64,000 nt of DNA from Streptomyces sp. NBC_01264 (GCF_026340675.1 NZ_JAPEOX010000002.1:744001-808000); one strand, 5' to 3'. Numbered from the stretch's first letter, positions 24,309-33,660 are shown. The notes: generated by a model not told the origin, from the sequence alone. Made by a program: numbers and translations.

Positions 24309-26054
24309 TCAGGGGGCCGGACGGGAGGGCGGGTGCAGGGCGAGCAGGGCCGAGCGGTGGGAGACCCAGCCCAGGAGACGGAGCCGTTCCTCGTCCAGGA
24401 CCGGGAGTCCGTCTCCCTCGCTCGCGGCGAGCAGCGGCAGTGCCTCCTGGAGGGACTGGCCGGCGAGCAGGGTCGGCGGGTGGTCCCGTACCGCCTCGAC
24501 GGGTGTGGTCTCGGGGAGGCCTTCCTGCAGGGCCCGGGAGAGGGCGAGCGCGCCGACCGAACCCTCGTAGTGGCCGTGCCGGTCGACGACCGGGAGGCGG
24601 CCGGCGTCCGCCTCGATCATCGCCGTGACCGCCTCGCGCAGGCCGGTGCCGGGCGCGAGCGCGGGCGGTGGTGGTCCCATGGCGGTCCGGACCTCGATCG
24701 CGGCCGGGCCGGTCAGGTCCAGGTCTACGCCGCGGCGGAGGAGTTTGGCCGTGTAGACGGTGTCCCGGCTGAGTGCGTGGCTGACTCCGGTGGCGACCGC
24801 GACGGCGACCATCAGCGGCAGGATGATGCCGTACTCGCCGGTCAGTTCGTAGATGATGACGACGGCGGTGATCGGCGCGCGGGCCGAGCCGGCGAAGACC
24901 GCGCCCATCCCGATGACGGCGTAGGTGGTGGCCGAGCCGGTCACTCCGGGGGCGAGGCCGTCCATCGTCTGCCCGAAGGCGCTGCCGAGCATGGCGCCGA
25001 TGAAGAGGCTGGGTGCGAAGACGCCCCCCGAGCCGCCGATCCCGATGGTGACGCTGCAGGCGATGATCTTTCCGACGAGCAGGACGAGCAGGAATCCGGT
25101 CGCGTACCCGCCCACCGTGGCCTTGCCGAGGACCGGGTAGCCGACCCCGTACATCTCGGGCAGTGCCAGCAGGATCGCGCCCAGCACGAGGCCGCCGACT
25201 GCCGGGCGGAGCCATTCCGGGCGGCCGTGCCAGACGGCGTCGCAGAGGTCCTCCACCCCGTAGAGCACCTTGCTGAAGAGCACCCCGACGGCCCCGGCCA
25301 CCGCGCCGAGCAGTACGTACAGGGCGTACGCGGCCAGCTGGCCCGCGTTCACCGGAACCAGGTCCAGGAACCGCTCGTCGCCCAGGGCCGCGCGTCCGAT
25401 CACGCTGGCGGTGACGGAGGAGACGGCGACCAGGCCGAAGGCGCGGGCCGTGAAATCGCGCAGGATCAGTTCCATCGCGAAGAAGACGCCGGCCAGGGGC
25501 GCGTTGAAGGTGGCGGCGATGCCGCCGGCCGCGCCGCAGGCGACCAGCAGCCGCATCCGTTCCTCGCGGACGCGCAGGAGGGCTCCGGCGGTGGAGCCGA
25601 GGGCGGCTCCGATCTGGACGATGGGGCCTTCGCGGCCCACCGATCCGCCGCCGCCGATGCACAGCGCGGACGCGAGCGATTTCACCACCGCGACGCGGGC
25701 CGGGATCCGGCCGCCCTGGCGGGCGACCGCGTACATCACCTCAGGGACGCCGTGGCCGCGGGCCTCCTTGGCGTAGCGGTAGACGAGGGGTCCGTAGAGC
25801 GCGCCCGCGACCACGGGTGCGAGGAGCACGAAGTACGGTCCGAGCCAGGGCACGTACGGGTTGTCGGCGTGGCCGGCGGAGGAGTAGTCGGCGTGGCCGG
25901 ACAGCGCCTTGGTGAAGACCTCGATCAGCCACCGGAAGGCCACCGCGCCCAGTCCCGATCCGGCGCCCACGAGTACCGCGGGCAGCAGCATCGCGGCCTG
26001 GGTGCGGTTCAGCGCGTCCCGGGCCGCGTCCGTCGAGAACGAAAACGGACCCAT
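24309..26054 (-). CDS. CLC-family chloride channel/transporter with C-terminal CBS domains
   Basis: The 581-residue protein has about ten to twelve membrane segments followed by paired CBS domains (about 440-570). CLC motifs are GREGPIVQIGA with the gating Glu, and GSGGVFAPSL. In PLAGVFFAMELILRDF the residue after Glu, which in E. coli ClC-ec1 is the internal proton-transfer Glu, appears to be Leu. That would favour a channel-like or altered-coupling mechanism. ATG at 26054 has GAGGA six bases upstream. The CBS pair may sense adenine nucleotides. Confidence 0.9.
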   Translation of the reverse strand: MGPFSFSTDAARDALNRTQAAMLLPAVLVGAGSGLGAVAFRWLIEVFTKALSGHADYSSAGHADNPYVPWLGPYFVLLAPVVAGALYGPLVYRYAKEARGHGVPEVMYAVARQGGRIPARVAVVKSLASALCIGGGGSVGREGPIVQIGAALGSTAGALLRVREERMRLLVACGAAGGIAATFNAPLAGVFFAMELILRDFTARAFGLVAVSSVTASVIGRAALGDERFLDLVPVNAGQLAAYALYVLLGAVAGAVGVLFSKVLYGVEDLCDAVWHGRPEWLRPAVGGLVLGAILLALPEMYGVGYPVLGKATVGGYATGFLLVLLVGKIIACSVTIGIGGSGGVFAPSLFIGAMLGSAFGQTMDGLAPGVTGSATTYAVIGMGAVFAGSARAPITAVVIIYELTGEYGIILPLMVAVAVATGVSHALSRDTVYTAKLLRRGVDLDLTGPAAIEVRTAMGPPPPALAPGTGLREAVTAMIEADAGRLPVVDRHGHYEGSVGALALSRALQEGLPETTPVEAVRDHPPTLLAGQSLQEALPLLAASEGDGLPVLDEERLRLLGWVSHRSALLALHPPSRPAP

Positions 26055-26378
26055 CTCCACTCCTCAGGAACCGATTCACTGCCGATCGCGCGCCCCGGCC
26101 CCTGACCACGATCCCCCGGACCCCCATCCAACGGGCCGCCGCCCGCCGGGGCCCGGAGGCGGGCCGCAGGTACACCCGCCCGGCGTAGGGGGAGTCTTGC
26201 CGGTCGGGCCGGGCGCGGGCGGTGTGCCGCGCCTGGCCGAAGGCCGACCCCCGTCCGTTCCCGGTCCCGTACAGTCCGTGCTGCCGTCGGCCCGGCGCGG
26301 GCGGCAGCCGGCGTCGCGCGGCCGGTCCGCGACCTGACGACCCGACGAACGGACGATCGGACGAACAGGGGAACACCG
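26055..26378. other. Divergent intergenic region between CLC and P450 genes
   Basis: These 324 bases hold no convincing gene. The last 50 bases before the P450 contain irregular repeats built on GACGA/GAACG (CTGACGACC, CGACGAACGGACGATCGGACGAAC), which could be regulatory. No perfect palindrome longer than eight bases or clear promoter pair was seen. Confidence 0.5.
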
Positions 26379-27707
26379 ATGGCCATCGAAGCCGGTCCCG
26401 TGGGCCGCACCGCTCCCCCGGTCCCCGAGCTGGATCCCGCCGTCGTGGCACGGTGGAGCGCGGGCGGGGGCCCGCTCGTCGAGCTGCTGGCCGAGGTCTG
26501 CGGACGGCTCGGCGGGGTCGGCGCGTTCCGGCTCGGGGACGACGGTCCCAGCGGCCGGCCGACCGTGCTGGTCACCGGTCCGGAGGCGATCCAGCACGTG
26601 CTGGCCCTGCATCCGCAGCGCTACGTCAAGCGCTCGCACCGCGCCCGGCCGCTGGTCGGCGAGGGCGTGCTCTCCGCGACCGGCGAGGCGTGGAAGCGGC
26701 AGCGGCGGCTCCTGCAGTCCCAGTTCACTGGGACCGGGATGCGCCGCCACGAGCAGCGGATCGCCGGGGCCGCGCGGACGGCCGCCGGGCGCTGGGCCGC
26801 GTACGCGCGTACCGGGGAGGTCTTCGACGTCGGCGAGGAGATGCGGCGCTTCGCCCTCGACACCATCTGGCGCTCCCTGACCGGCCATCCGCTGGACGCG
26901 GACACCGACCGCGAACTGGGCGCCGTCGCGGCCGTGGTGGCGGCCCTGCCCACGCTGCCGGCCGATTCCGCCGGTGCCGGGGAGGCGGTCGCCGCCGATC
27001 TGGCCAGGATCGACGCCGTGGCCCGGCACGCCATCGCCGCCGCCCGCGGGGGCTCCGCGGGTCCCGACGGGCCGGGGTTGCTCCATCTGCTGGTGGAGGC
27101 GTCCGCCGAGCGGCCCGAGTACACCGACCGGCTGATCCGCGACGAGCTGGTCACGCTGCTGGTCGCCGGGCACGAGACCACGGCCACCACCCTGACCTGG
27201 CTGTACTTGCTCCTCGACCGCCATCCCGAGGCCCGCGCGTGGGCCCTAGCGGCGGGCGCCGAGGGCTCTGCCGAGCGCCGGGAGGCGGTCCAGGCCCTGA
27301 TCAGCGAGACGTTGCGGCTGTACCCGTCCGCCTGGATCCTGCCCCGGCACGCCGTCGAGGACGACGTCCTGGCGGGCTTCGCCGTCGAGGCGGGCACCGA
27401 TGTGGTCGTCTGCCCCTACCTCGCGCACCGCGCCCCGGTCCTGTGGCCCGATCCCGAGCGCTTCGACCCGCGGCGCTTCACCGCACCGGGCGGGCGGCCG
27501 TCCGTCCCGGGCGGGTACGTGCCCTTCGGCATCGGCCCCCGCGCCTGCCTGGGACTGCAGTTCGCGCTGCGCGAGTCGACGGTGCTGCTGGAACACCTGC
27601 TGCCGGCCCACGAGCCGGCCTTCCGGTCCGTACCGGACAGGGCCGCCTACAGCATCACGGTGCGTCCGGACGGTCCGACGCCGGCCACGCTCGCGGGCCG
27701 GTCCTGA
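26379..27707 (+). CDS. Cytochrome P450
   Basis: The 442-residue haem monooxygenase has the I-helix motif AGHETTATTLTW, the ExxR motif ETLRLYP and the haem loop PFGIGPRACLG with C390 as axial ligand. The eukaryote-like spacing and the AWILPRHAVEDDVLAGF segment suggest a CYP102/CYP4-like rather than CYP105/107-like branch, but family assignment needs alignment. GGGGAA lies upstream of ATG 26379. There is no adjacent ferredoxin or reductase gene, although a ferredoxin reductase lies 29 kb away. It converges with the YfhO gene after six bases. Confidence 0.92.
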   Translation: MAIEAGPVGRTAPPVPELDPAVVARWSAGGGPLVELLAEVCGRLGGVGAFRLGDDGPSGRPTVLVTGPEAIQHVLALHPQRYVKRSHRARPLVGEGVLSATGEAWKRQRRLLQSQFTGTGMRRHEQRIAGAARTAAGRWAAYARTGEVFDVGEEMRRFALDTIWRSLTGHPLDADTDRELGAVAAVVAALPTLPADSAGAGEAVAADLARIDAVARHAIAAARGGSAGPDGPGLLHLLVEASAERPEYTDRLIRDELVTLLVAGHETTATTLTWLYLLLDRHPEARAWALAAGAEGSAERREAVQALISETLRLYPSAWILPRHAVEDDVLAGFAVEAGTDVVVCPYLAHRAPVLWPDPERFDPRRFTAPGGRPSVPGGYVPFGIGPRACLGLQFALRESTVLLEHLLPAHEPAFRSVPDRAAYSITVRPDGPTPATLAGRS

Positions 27708-27713
27708 CCGGGA

Positions 27714-30308
27714 TCAGCGTCGGCGTGCCCGCCATCGGGTACCCACCAGGACACCCGCGATGAGCAGCAGACCCGCCGCGGCTGCGCCCAGTCCGGGGCG
27801 CAGCCCCTCGGGGGTGTACGAGCAGGCCAGCCGGTCGGCGCCGCCGGATCCCAGGGGGATGCCGAGCAGGCCCTGGTGCGAGACCGGGGCGCGGGCCGGG
27901 CCGCCGTCGACCGAGCAGGCCCAGCCGGGGGACGCCGTGGTGGCGAGCACCGCGGTGCCGGTCGAGCCCTTGGGGAGCCGGGCCTCGACGGTGTGCCCGC
28001 CGGTGGTGACGTCGGTGGCCCCGCCGGTCTTCAGACGGGTCACAGCCGTGTCGAAGGCGGCCTGGTCGAGGCAGCCGAGCGCGTCGGGCGGCAGGACCTG
28101 GCCGTCCTTGGGGGTGCGCACGGAGAAGGTGAAGCGGCCGTCGGCCCCCGCCTTGCCCAGTTCCTTGATCGGAGCGCTGACCGCGGGAGGCCTGGCGGCG
28201 AAGCTGTCGCGGCGGCCGGTGTCCTCGGCCCGGGCGGTCGCGTTCAGGTCGGGTGCGTAGAGGAAGGCGCGTGCGCCCGGGGTGCACTTCCCGGTGAACG
28301 TGGCCCAGCTCTCCTTGCCCTCGCCCGTGCCCTTGGTCAGGGGGAAGCCCTGCCCGGGCGCCGGGGCGGGTACGGCCGGAGCTCCGACGCGAGTGAGCGG
28401 GGGCACGGTGTAGACCTTGGCCCCGAGGGCGGCCTGGCGCCGGGCCCAGACGGAGCCTTCGGGTGCCCCGTAGGCCTGGTCGCTGCCGGTCGCACGCAAG
28501 GTGACCAGCGGTGGGGCGGGCAGGGTGCGCACGGTGACGCGGTCCTCGCCGGCCGGTTCGAGGACGGTGCCGACGCCGAGCAGGGCCCGCAGGACCGGGT
28601 CGTTCACGGGCCACAGGTGGCGGCCGCCCATCCCCTGTCCGAGCCCGAGTCCGCGCAGCGCGGTCGCGGTTTCCACGCTGACGTAGCTGCTGTAGTAGGA
28701 GCCGCCCTGGCCGCCGACCAGCATCGCGTCGTTGTTGGTGACGAAGATCCCGGGTCCGGCGTCGGCGCGGGTGGCGGGCCAGTTGCGGTGTGCGTCCAGC
28801 GCCTCGTGCGCGCTCTGGCCGAGCTCGGTCATCGTCTGGGGGCGGGCGGGGCCGCGTCGGCGGGGGTCGTTGGCGACGGCGTTGCCGTAGACGGTGTACG
28901 TGGTGCCGGCGAAGACCGAGAAGGCCAGCAGCACCATGACCCCGATGCGCAGGGGGCGGCGCAGCCCGCGCGCGTAGAAGAGGAGCAGGACGGCGGTGAC
29001 GGCGCCGCCGATCAGGACGCCCTTGAGGGCGTGCCGGTTGACCGCCGGGAAGTCGTAGGTGGCCGCGACGAGCAGGGCCAGCAGGCCGGCGCCGCCGAGC
29101 AGGGCGCGGGGGCGGGGCATGTGGGCGAGGCAGATCCAGGCGGCCATCGCCAGCATGCCGCTGAACACGAAGGACTCGCGGAAGGGGGCGCCGTGCGGGA
29201 GGGCCCCGCCCTGCCAGAGCTTGGCGGTCGGGACGAAGACGAAGGAGAGCCCCGTCAGGGCGATGAGCGAGAGCCAGGCGACGCGTTCGCGGAGGTGCAC
29301 CTTCGACTGGAAGGGCAGGGTCAGGACGAGGAGGAGGACCAGTACGCCGGCGTAGACGTTCGGCGCCGGCGTGATCGGGTGGGTCCCCGGTATGAGCATC
29401 GACAGGAAGGTCAGCGGGTCGGTCTTCACGCTGACCACGTACAGCTCGGTGGGCTGGGCCCGCTTGTTGGCGAAGGCGCACACCAGGATGGCGGGGGCGG
29501 CGAGGAGCAGTCCGGTGCCGGTCATGGTGGCGGCCCGCCACAGCGCCCGGCCGCGGGTGCGCCAGTCGGTGTCGGCGAGCAGGAGCCGTACGAGGAAGAC
29601 GAGCGCGGTGGCCATGGTGGCCATGGCGGCGGTGTAGAAGTTGGCGTACCAGCACAGGGCCATGAGGAGGCTGCCGAGGACCCAGCGGCGGCCGGTCAGA
29701 CACCAGTCGGCGGCTATCCCCAGCATCGGTATCGCGACCAGGCCCCAGGTCCACATCGGGACGATGGTGCCTTCGGTGACTCCCCAGCCGCAGACGGCGT
29801 AGCCGACGCCGAGCAGGGAGCGCAGCCAGGGCGATCCGGGGCGCAGGCGTCCCAGGTACACGGTCATCAGCGCGGCGGCGAGACCGATGCTGCAGAGGCT
29901 GACGAGGTAGGCGGAGAGTTCCGCGTGCTCCCGCGGCAGGACGCCGGCCAGCAGGGAGAACGGATTGCCGAGATAGGTGAAGAAGTCGCCGAGGAATCCG
30001 ACGCCGTACCCGCTCTGCCAGTTGAACAGGAGGTCGCCCTGGGCGTTGCCGTGCAGGAGGTCCCAGAGATGCGTGTGGAAGGGGACGTACTGGTGGCGCA
30101 GGTCATTGGTCGCGCGCGGGATGTCTCCGAAGGGGTACACGCCGCGCGCCGCGAGACCGGCGCTGTAGGCCCCCATGGATATGAGTGCGGAGACGAGAGC
30201 GGAGAGGAATGCGATATTCCGATTCACCCCGCCCACCTGGGCCGGTGCCTCTCCGCGACGTCCCGTCGAGAGGGGCTTTCCAGCGGGCGGCAGCGAAGTG
30301 GCGGTCAT
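27714..30308 (-). CDS. YfhO-family multi-helix membrane protein
   Basis: The 864-residue protein has about 12 to 14 predicted membrane helices, several long loops and a large external segment before the last helix. The N-terminal part FGDIPRATNDLRHQYVPF and FNWQSGYGVGFLGDF are typical of YfhO (GT-C-like) proteins. The B. subtilis member modifies teichoic acid with sugars, so a role in surface glycosylation is likely but unproven. ATG at 30308 is preferred, with GAGGG ten bases upstream. The 238 bases upstream are AT-rich for this genome. Confidence 0.85.
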   Translation of the reverse strand: MTATSLPPAGKPLSTGRRGEAPAQVGGVNRNIAFLSALVSALISMGAYSAGLAARGVYPFGDIPRATNDLRHQYVPFHTHLWDLLHGNAQGDLLFNWQSGYGVGFLGDFFTYLGNPFSLLAGVLPREHAELSAYLVSLCSIGLAAALMTVYLGRLRPGSPWLRSLLGVGYAVCGWGVTEGTIVPMWTWGLVAIPMLGIAADWCLTGRRWVLGSLLMALCWYANFYTAAMATMATALVFLVRLLLADTDWRTRGRALWRAATMTGTGLLLAAPAILVCAFANKRAQPTELYVVSVKTDPLTFLSMLIPGTHPITPAPNVYAGVLVLLLVLTLPFQSKVHLRERVAWLSLIALTGLSFVFVPTAKLWQGGALPHGAPFRESFVFSGMLAMAAWICLAHMPRPRALLGGAGLLALLVAATYDFPAVNRHALKGVLIGGAVTAVLLLFYARGLRRPLRIGVMVLLAFSVFAGTTYTVYGNAVANDPRRRGPARPQTMTELGQSAHEALDAHRNWPATRADAGPGIFVTNNDAMLVGGQGGSYYSSYVSVETATALRGLGLGQGMGGRHLWPVNDPVLRALLGVGTVLEPAGEDRVTVRTLPAPPLVTLRATGSDQAYGAPEGSVWARRQAALGAKVYTVPPLTRVGAPAVPAPAPGQGFPLTKGTGEGKESWATFTGKCTPGARAFLYAPDLNATARAEDTGRRDSFAARPPAVSAPIKELGKAGADGRFTFSVRTPKDGQVLPPDALGCLDQAAFDTAVTRLKTGGATDVTTGGHTVEARLPKGSTGTAVLATTASPGWACSVDGGPARAPVSHQGLLGIPLGSGGADRLACSYTPEGLRPGLGAAAAGLLLIAGVLVGTRWRARRR

Positions 30309-30534
30309 ATGTGGCAAACCCTCGTGCGTGAATTATCGGCCACAGTCAGGCCGCCGATCCACGCACCCTATGTACACCGCCGAAAAATTCATGCATCCGA
30401 AGCGGCAAATATGATCGCAATCACGGGAAGGTACGGTCCAGGCGATATTAAAAATGGACAATTAGCACTTTTCGCTCACCTCGGCCCCTGGGGAGCCCCC
30501 GGCCCGGGCAGGGTGCCGGAACCACCGGATCCCG

Positions 30535-30540
30535 TAGGCT
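30535..30540 (+). promoter_or_regulatory. -10 box of the YrdC/Sua5-like gene, predicted leaderless
   Basis: TAGGCT is followed by six bases (CGACGG) and the ATG at 30547, with no ribosome-binding site. The same box and spacing precede the TetR gene at 17147. The -35 region is weak (GTGCCG, 16-base spacer). Confidence 0.65.
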
Positions 30541-30546
30541 CGACGG

Positions 30547-31167
30547 ATGGCAAAGTACTTCGACGTACACCCCGAAAACCCCCAGCCCCGCGCCATCGGC
30601 AGCATCGCCGACGGCATCCGCGCGGGCGGGCTCGTCGCCTACCCGACGGACTCCTGCTACGCGCTGGGCGCCCAGCTGGGCAACCGTGACGGGGTGGACC
30701 GGATCCGGTCCATCCGGCAGCTCGACGACCGCCACCACTTCACCCTGGTGTGCGAGAACTTCGCGCAGCTCGGACAGTTCGTCATCATCGACAACGACGT
30801 CTTCCGCGCGATCAAGGCGTCCACCCCCGGCAGCTACACCTTCATCCTCCCGGCGACGAAGGAAGTACCGCGCCAGCTCCAGCACCCGAAGAAGAAGACG
30901 GTCGGCGTGCGCATCCCCGACCACGTCGTGGTCCAGGCGCTGCTGGCCGAGCTCGGCGAGCCGCTGCTGTCGAGCACCCTGCTCCTGCCCGACGAGGCGG
31001 AGCCGATGACGCAGGGCTGGGAGATCAAGGACCGGCTCGACCACGTCGTCGACATGGTGGTCGACTCGGGCGAGTGCGGGACGCTGCCGACGACGGTCAT
31101 CGACTTCTCCAGCGGCGAGGCCGAGATCGTCCGGCGGGGCGCGGGGGACACCACCCGCTTCGAGTGA
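30547..31167 (+). CDS. L-threonylcarbamoyladenylate synthase-type (YrdC/YciO) protein
   Basis: The 206-residue protein covers the whole YrdC domain: AYPTDSCYALGAQLG, RQLDDRHHFTLVCENF, GSYTFILPATKEVPRQLQHPK cut at the KKKT-VGVRIPDH strand, and TTVIDFSSGEAEIVRRGAG. It lacks the C-terminal Sua5 domain and is closest in outline to YciO. YrdC proteins make the threonylcarbamoyl-AMP used for t6A in tRNA; YciO paralogues may do this poorly. The mRNA is predicted leaderless. A strong hairpin follows the stop. Confidence 0.88.
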   Translation: MAKYFDVHPENPQPRAIGSIADGIRAGGLVAYPTDSCYALGAQLGNRDGVDRIRSIRQLDDRHHFTLVCENFAQLGQFVIIDNDVFRAIKASTPGSYTFILPATKEVPRQLQHPKKKTVGVRIPDHVVVQALLAELGEPLLSSTLLLPDEAEPMTQGWEIKDRLDHVVDMVVDSGECGTLPTTVIDFSSGEAEIVRRGAGDTTRFE

Positions 31168-31179
31168 CGCCGCACGGGC

Positions 31180-31204
31180 GGCGGGCAGGCCGGGCCTGCC
31201 CGCC
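31180..31204 (+). terminator. Strong hairpin after the YrdC-like gene
   Basis: An 11-bp perfect stem (GGCGGGCAGGC and GCCTGCCCGCC) with a 3-base loop lies 12 bases after the stop. No T-run follows, as is common in Streptomyces. It can serve both convergent genes. Confidence 0.75.
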
Positions 31205-31225
31205 TGTACGGGTCACGGGGAGTGC

Positions 31226-31261
31226 GTGTCAGGTCTGTGTGTCAGGTCTGTGTGTCAGGTC
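31226..31261 (+). repeat. 13-bp tandem repeat between convergent genes
   Basis: GTGTCAGGTCTGT is repeated twice exactly (31226-31238, 31239-31251) with a third copy truncated after ten bases. It is non-coding and has no clear function. Confidence 0.8.
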
Positions 31262-31285
31262 AGGACCGTGTGCCGGAACCGCCTG

Positions 31286-31537
31286 TCAGGCGCGCGGGTG
31301 CAGGACGGGCTTGAGGCCGTAGTCGAGCTCGGAGCCGTCCACGAGGAGTGCTTCCACCGTCCGGGTGACCGGATCGATGTCCGCCACCATTCCGTCACCC
31401 GAGTAGCGGGGATAGCCGGAGGCGCCCTTCTGGCCGGTCGGTGCGACGACGGCCGAGCGGACGGCGTCGTCCGCCGACCCCTCCACCACGTGTTCGGGCA
31501 CCAGCAGGATCTCGAAGCTCTGCGGTTCGGTACTCAT
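31286..31537 (-). CDS. Small conserved hypothetical protein in TetR/MFS operon
   Basis: The 83-residue acidic protein (MSTEPQSFEILLVPEHVVEG, GMVADIDPVTRTVEALLVDG) has no signal peptide or membrane helix and no family that I recognise. Its ATG overlaps the TetR stop (ATGA), which supports it as a real, translationally coupled third gene. Base composition and codon use match its neighbours. Confidence 0.65.
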   Translation of the reverse strand: MSTEPQSFEILLVPEHVVEGSADDAVRSAVVAPTGQKGASGYPRYSGDGMVADIDPVTRTVEALLVDGSELDYGLKPVLHPRA

Positions 31538-32127
31538 CCCCCGACGCTAACCGGGTCCCGCGGATCACGCCGTGCGGCGCCGCCGTCGATGAGCCCCTGG
31601 AGCCCGGGCGCGTACAGGTCCGCCAATCGTCCGGGCGCCGTACGGATACCCGCGCCATCGGGCCGGTGCAGACTCAGCGTCGCCCCCAGGCCCAGCAGCT
31701 GGCCCGCGATCAGCTCGGCGCGCAGCTCCCGGTCGGCGCCGGCGAGGCGGGCCGCGAGGCGGGCGGTGACCTGTTCGCGGAAGCGCTCGCGCAGCAGGGT
31801 GCGCTCGTCGTCGATGCCCAGCGAGAAGACCACGCGCAGCAGCGGGTCCCCGCGGAGCTCGTCGCGCAGCCGGACCATGGTCAGGACGAGGTGGCGGCCC
31901 AGTACGGCCGGCTCCGCCGCGAACAGGGCGTCGGCGGCCGGCTGGAAGTCGGCGACCGTGTTGAACAGCCCCTCCTTGCTGCCGAACCGTTTCACGATCA
32001 GCGAGGGGCTGACGCCGGCGTCGGCCGCGATGCCGCGCAGGGTGACCTCGGCGTAGGGACGCAGGGTGAAGGCCCTGCGGGCGGCGCGCACGATGGCGTC
32101 GCGGCCCGACTCCTCGGCGGTGGTCAT
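31534..32127 (-). CDS. TetR-family regulator of the MFS operon
   Basis: The 197-residue protein has the TetR helix-turn-helix at residues about 10-55 (IVRAARRAFTLRPYAEV, TLRGIAADAGVSPSLIVKRF) and a helical effector domain of the TetR_C type found in multidrug regulators. It overlaps the MFS gene upstream (ATGA) and the small gene downstream (ATGA). It probably represses the operon through the long palindrome at 33661-33707. Confidence 0.9.
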   Translation of the reverse strand: MTTAEESGRDAIVRAARRAFTLRPYAEVTLRGIAADAGVSPSLIVKRFGSKEGLFNTVADFQPAADALFAAEPAVLGRHLVLTMVRLRDELRGDPLLRVVFSLGIDDERTLLRERFREQVTARLAARLAGADRELRAELIAGQLLGLGATLSLHRPDGAGIRTAPGRLADLYAPGLQGLIDGGAARRDPRDPVSVGG

Positions 32128-33632
32128 GTGCCCTCCCGGAACGCGGGCGCGGACTTCGTCGCCCCGTCCGTGCCGACCGTACCGGCCTGCGCGGCAGGGT
32201 CGGCCGCGGGCGACGGCAGGGCGGGCGTGGCGGGTTCGGACGCCGCCGGTCTGCCCGGCGGCAGGCAGAGGGTCGCCGCCAGCGCGGCGAGCGCGGCGCC
32301 GCCCGCGATCAGGAAGATCAGCAGGTACGCGTGCAGGGTGGGGGCGCTGCGCCCGCCCGCCAGGAAGGTCACCTGGGCGAGTACGGCCGCGACGACTGCG
32401 CTGCAGCAGGCCTGACCGACGGAGCGCATCAGGGTGTTGAGGCCGTTCGCGGCGCCCGTCTCGGTCACGGGGACGGCCCGCATGACGAGCGCCGGCAGCG
32501 CCGAGTAGGCGAGGGCCGTACCGCAGGCGACCACCGTGGCACCGGCCACGATCAGCCAGAGGGAGTGGCTGGTGAAGAAGCGGACGAGGTAGCCGAACGT
32601 CATGACCGCCGCGCCGAGGGCCAGCGCGGTCCGGGGGCCGTACGCGGCGGAGAGCCGCGCCGACACCGGGGACAGCGCGACCATGGCCAGGCCGCCGGGC
32701 AGCAGGCACAGGCCGCTCACCACGAGGGAGGCGCCGAGCCCGTACCCCGTGCTCGTCGGCTCCTGCACGAGCTGGGCGGTGGCCAGGGAGTTCGCGTAGA
32801 AGGCGAAGCCGACGAGCAGGGCCGCGAGGTTGGTGAGCAGGACCGCGGGGCGCGCCGAGACCCGCAGGTCGACCATCGGGGAGGCGGTGCGCAGCTCGTG
32901 GCGCGCCCAGAGGACGGCGACGGCCGGGGCGGTGGCGAGCAGCGCGAGCGTGGGCGGCGCCGTCCAGCCCCAGGCGGCGCCCTGGGTGATCGCGAGGAGC
33001 AGGGCCACGAGGACGGTGGCGAGGCCGAGGGTGCCCGGTACGTCGAACCGGCCCGAGGTGCGCGTCGGGGACTCGGGAACGGTCCACAGGACGAGGAGCA
33101 CGTCCAGCAGTCCGAGGGCGGCCGAGGCCCAGAACATGGTGTGCCAGTCGAAGCGGTCGACGACCAGGGCCGCCGCCGGGAGGCCGATCGCGGCGCCGAT
33201 GCCGAGCGTGGAGCTCATGAGGGCGATGGACGGCAGGACGCGTTCCGGCGGGAGTTCGTCGCGGATGATGCTGATGCCGAGGGGGATGACGGCGAGCGCG
33301 GTGCCCTGGAGCGCGCGGCCCGCGATCAGGACGGCGATGTCGGAGCTGACCGCGCACAGCACGGACCCGGCGGTGAGGACGCCGAGCGAGGCGAGGAGCA
33401 CGCGGCGTTTGCCGTACATGTCGCCGACCCGGCCGAGCACGGGGGTGCAGACGGCGCCGGTGAGCAGGGTGACGGTGACCAGCCAGCCCGTGGCGGCGCG
33501 GCTGCTGCCCGTGAGGTCCGGGACGTGCGGCAGCAGGGGGACGACCAGGGTCTGCATGACGGCGACGACGGCCCCGCAGAACGCGAGGACGGCGACCATC
33601 GGGCGGGGGCGGGGGTGCGTCGTGGTGGACAT
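32124..33632 (-). CDS. MFS drug transporter (DHA2-like, 14 helices)
   Basis: The 502-residue protein has about 14 membrane helices. Its N-terminus (AFCGAVVAVMQTLVVPLLPH), the GRVGDMYGKRRVLL loop and the GRALQGTALAVIPLGISII motif-C region are typical of DHA2 efflux pumps. ATG at 33632 has GGGAG close upstream. It is the first gene of a three-gene operon with its own TetR regulator, so it probably expels a toxic or signalling compound that is also the regulator's ligand. Confidence 0.9.
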   Translation of the reverse strand: MSTTTHPRPRPMVAVLAFCGAVVAVMQTLVVPLLPHVPDLTGSSRAATGWLVTVTLLTGAVCTPVLGRVGDMYGKRRVLLASLGVLTAGSVLCAVSSDIAVLIAGRALQGTALAVIPLGISIIRDELPPERVLPSIALMSSTLGIGAAIGLPAAALVVDRFDWHTMFWASAALGLLDVLLVLWTVPESPTRTSGRFDVPGTLGLATVLVALLLAITQGAAWGWTAPPTLALLATAPAVAVLWARHELRTASPMVDLRVSARPAVLLTNLAALLVGFAFYANSLATAQLVQEPTSTGYGLGASLVVSGLCLLPGGLAMVALSPVSARLSAAYGPRTALALGAAVMTFGYLVRFFTSHSLWLIVAGATVVACGTALAYSALPALVMRAVPVTETGAANGLNTLMRSVGQACCSAVVAAVLAQVTFLAGGRSAPTLHAYLLIFLIAGGAALAALAATLCLPPGRPAASEPATPALPSPAADPAAQAGTVGTDGATKSAPAFREGT

Positions 33633-33660
33633 ACGGCTCCCGAACACTGGCCCGGCGGAG

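Noticed and set aside
26379..27707. P450 plus neighbours as a secondary-metabolite cluster
   Set aside because: No polyketide, peptide or terpene synthase, carrier protein or resistance gene lies nearby. The P450s are isolated.
31538..31549. TAGCGT box six bases before the 83-residue protein, as a leaderless promoter
   Set aside because: The start overlaps the TetR stop (ATGA), so translational coupling explains it better; the box lies inside the TetR coding sequence.
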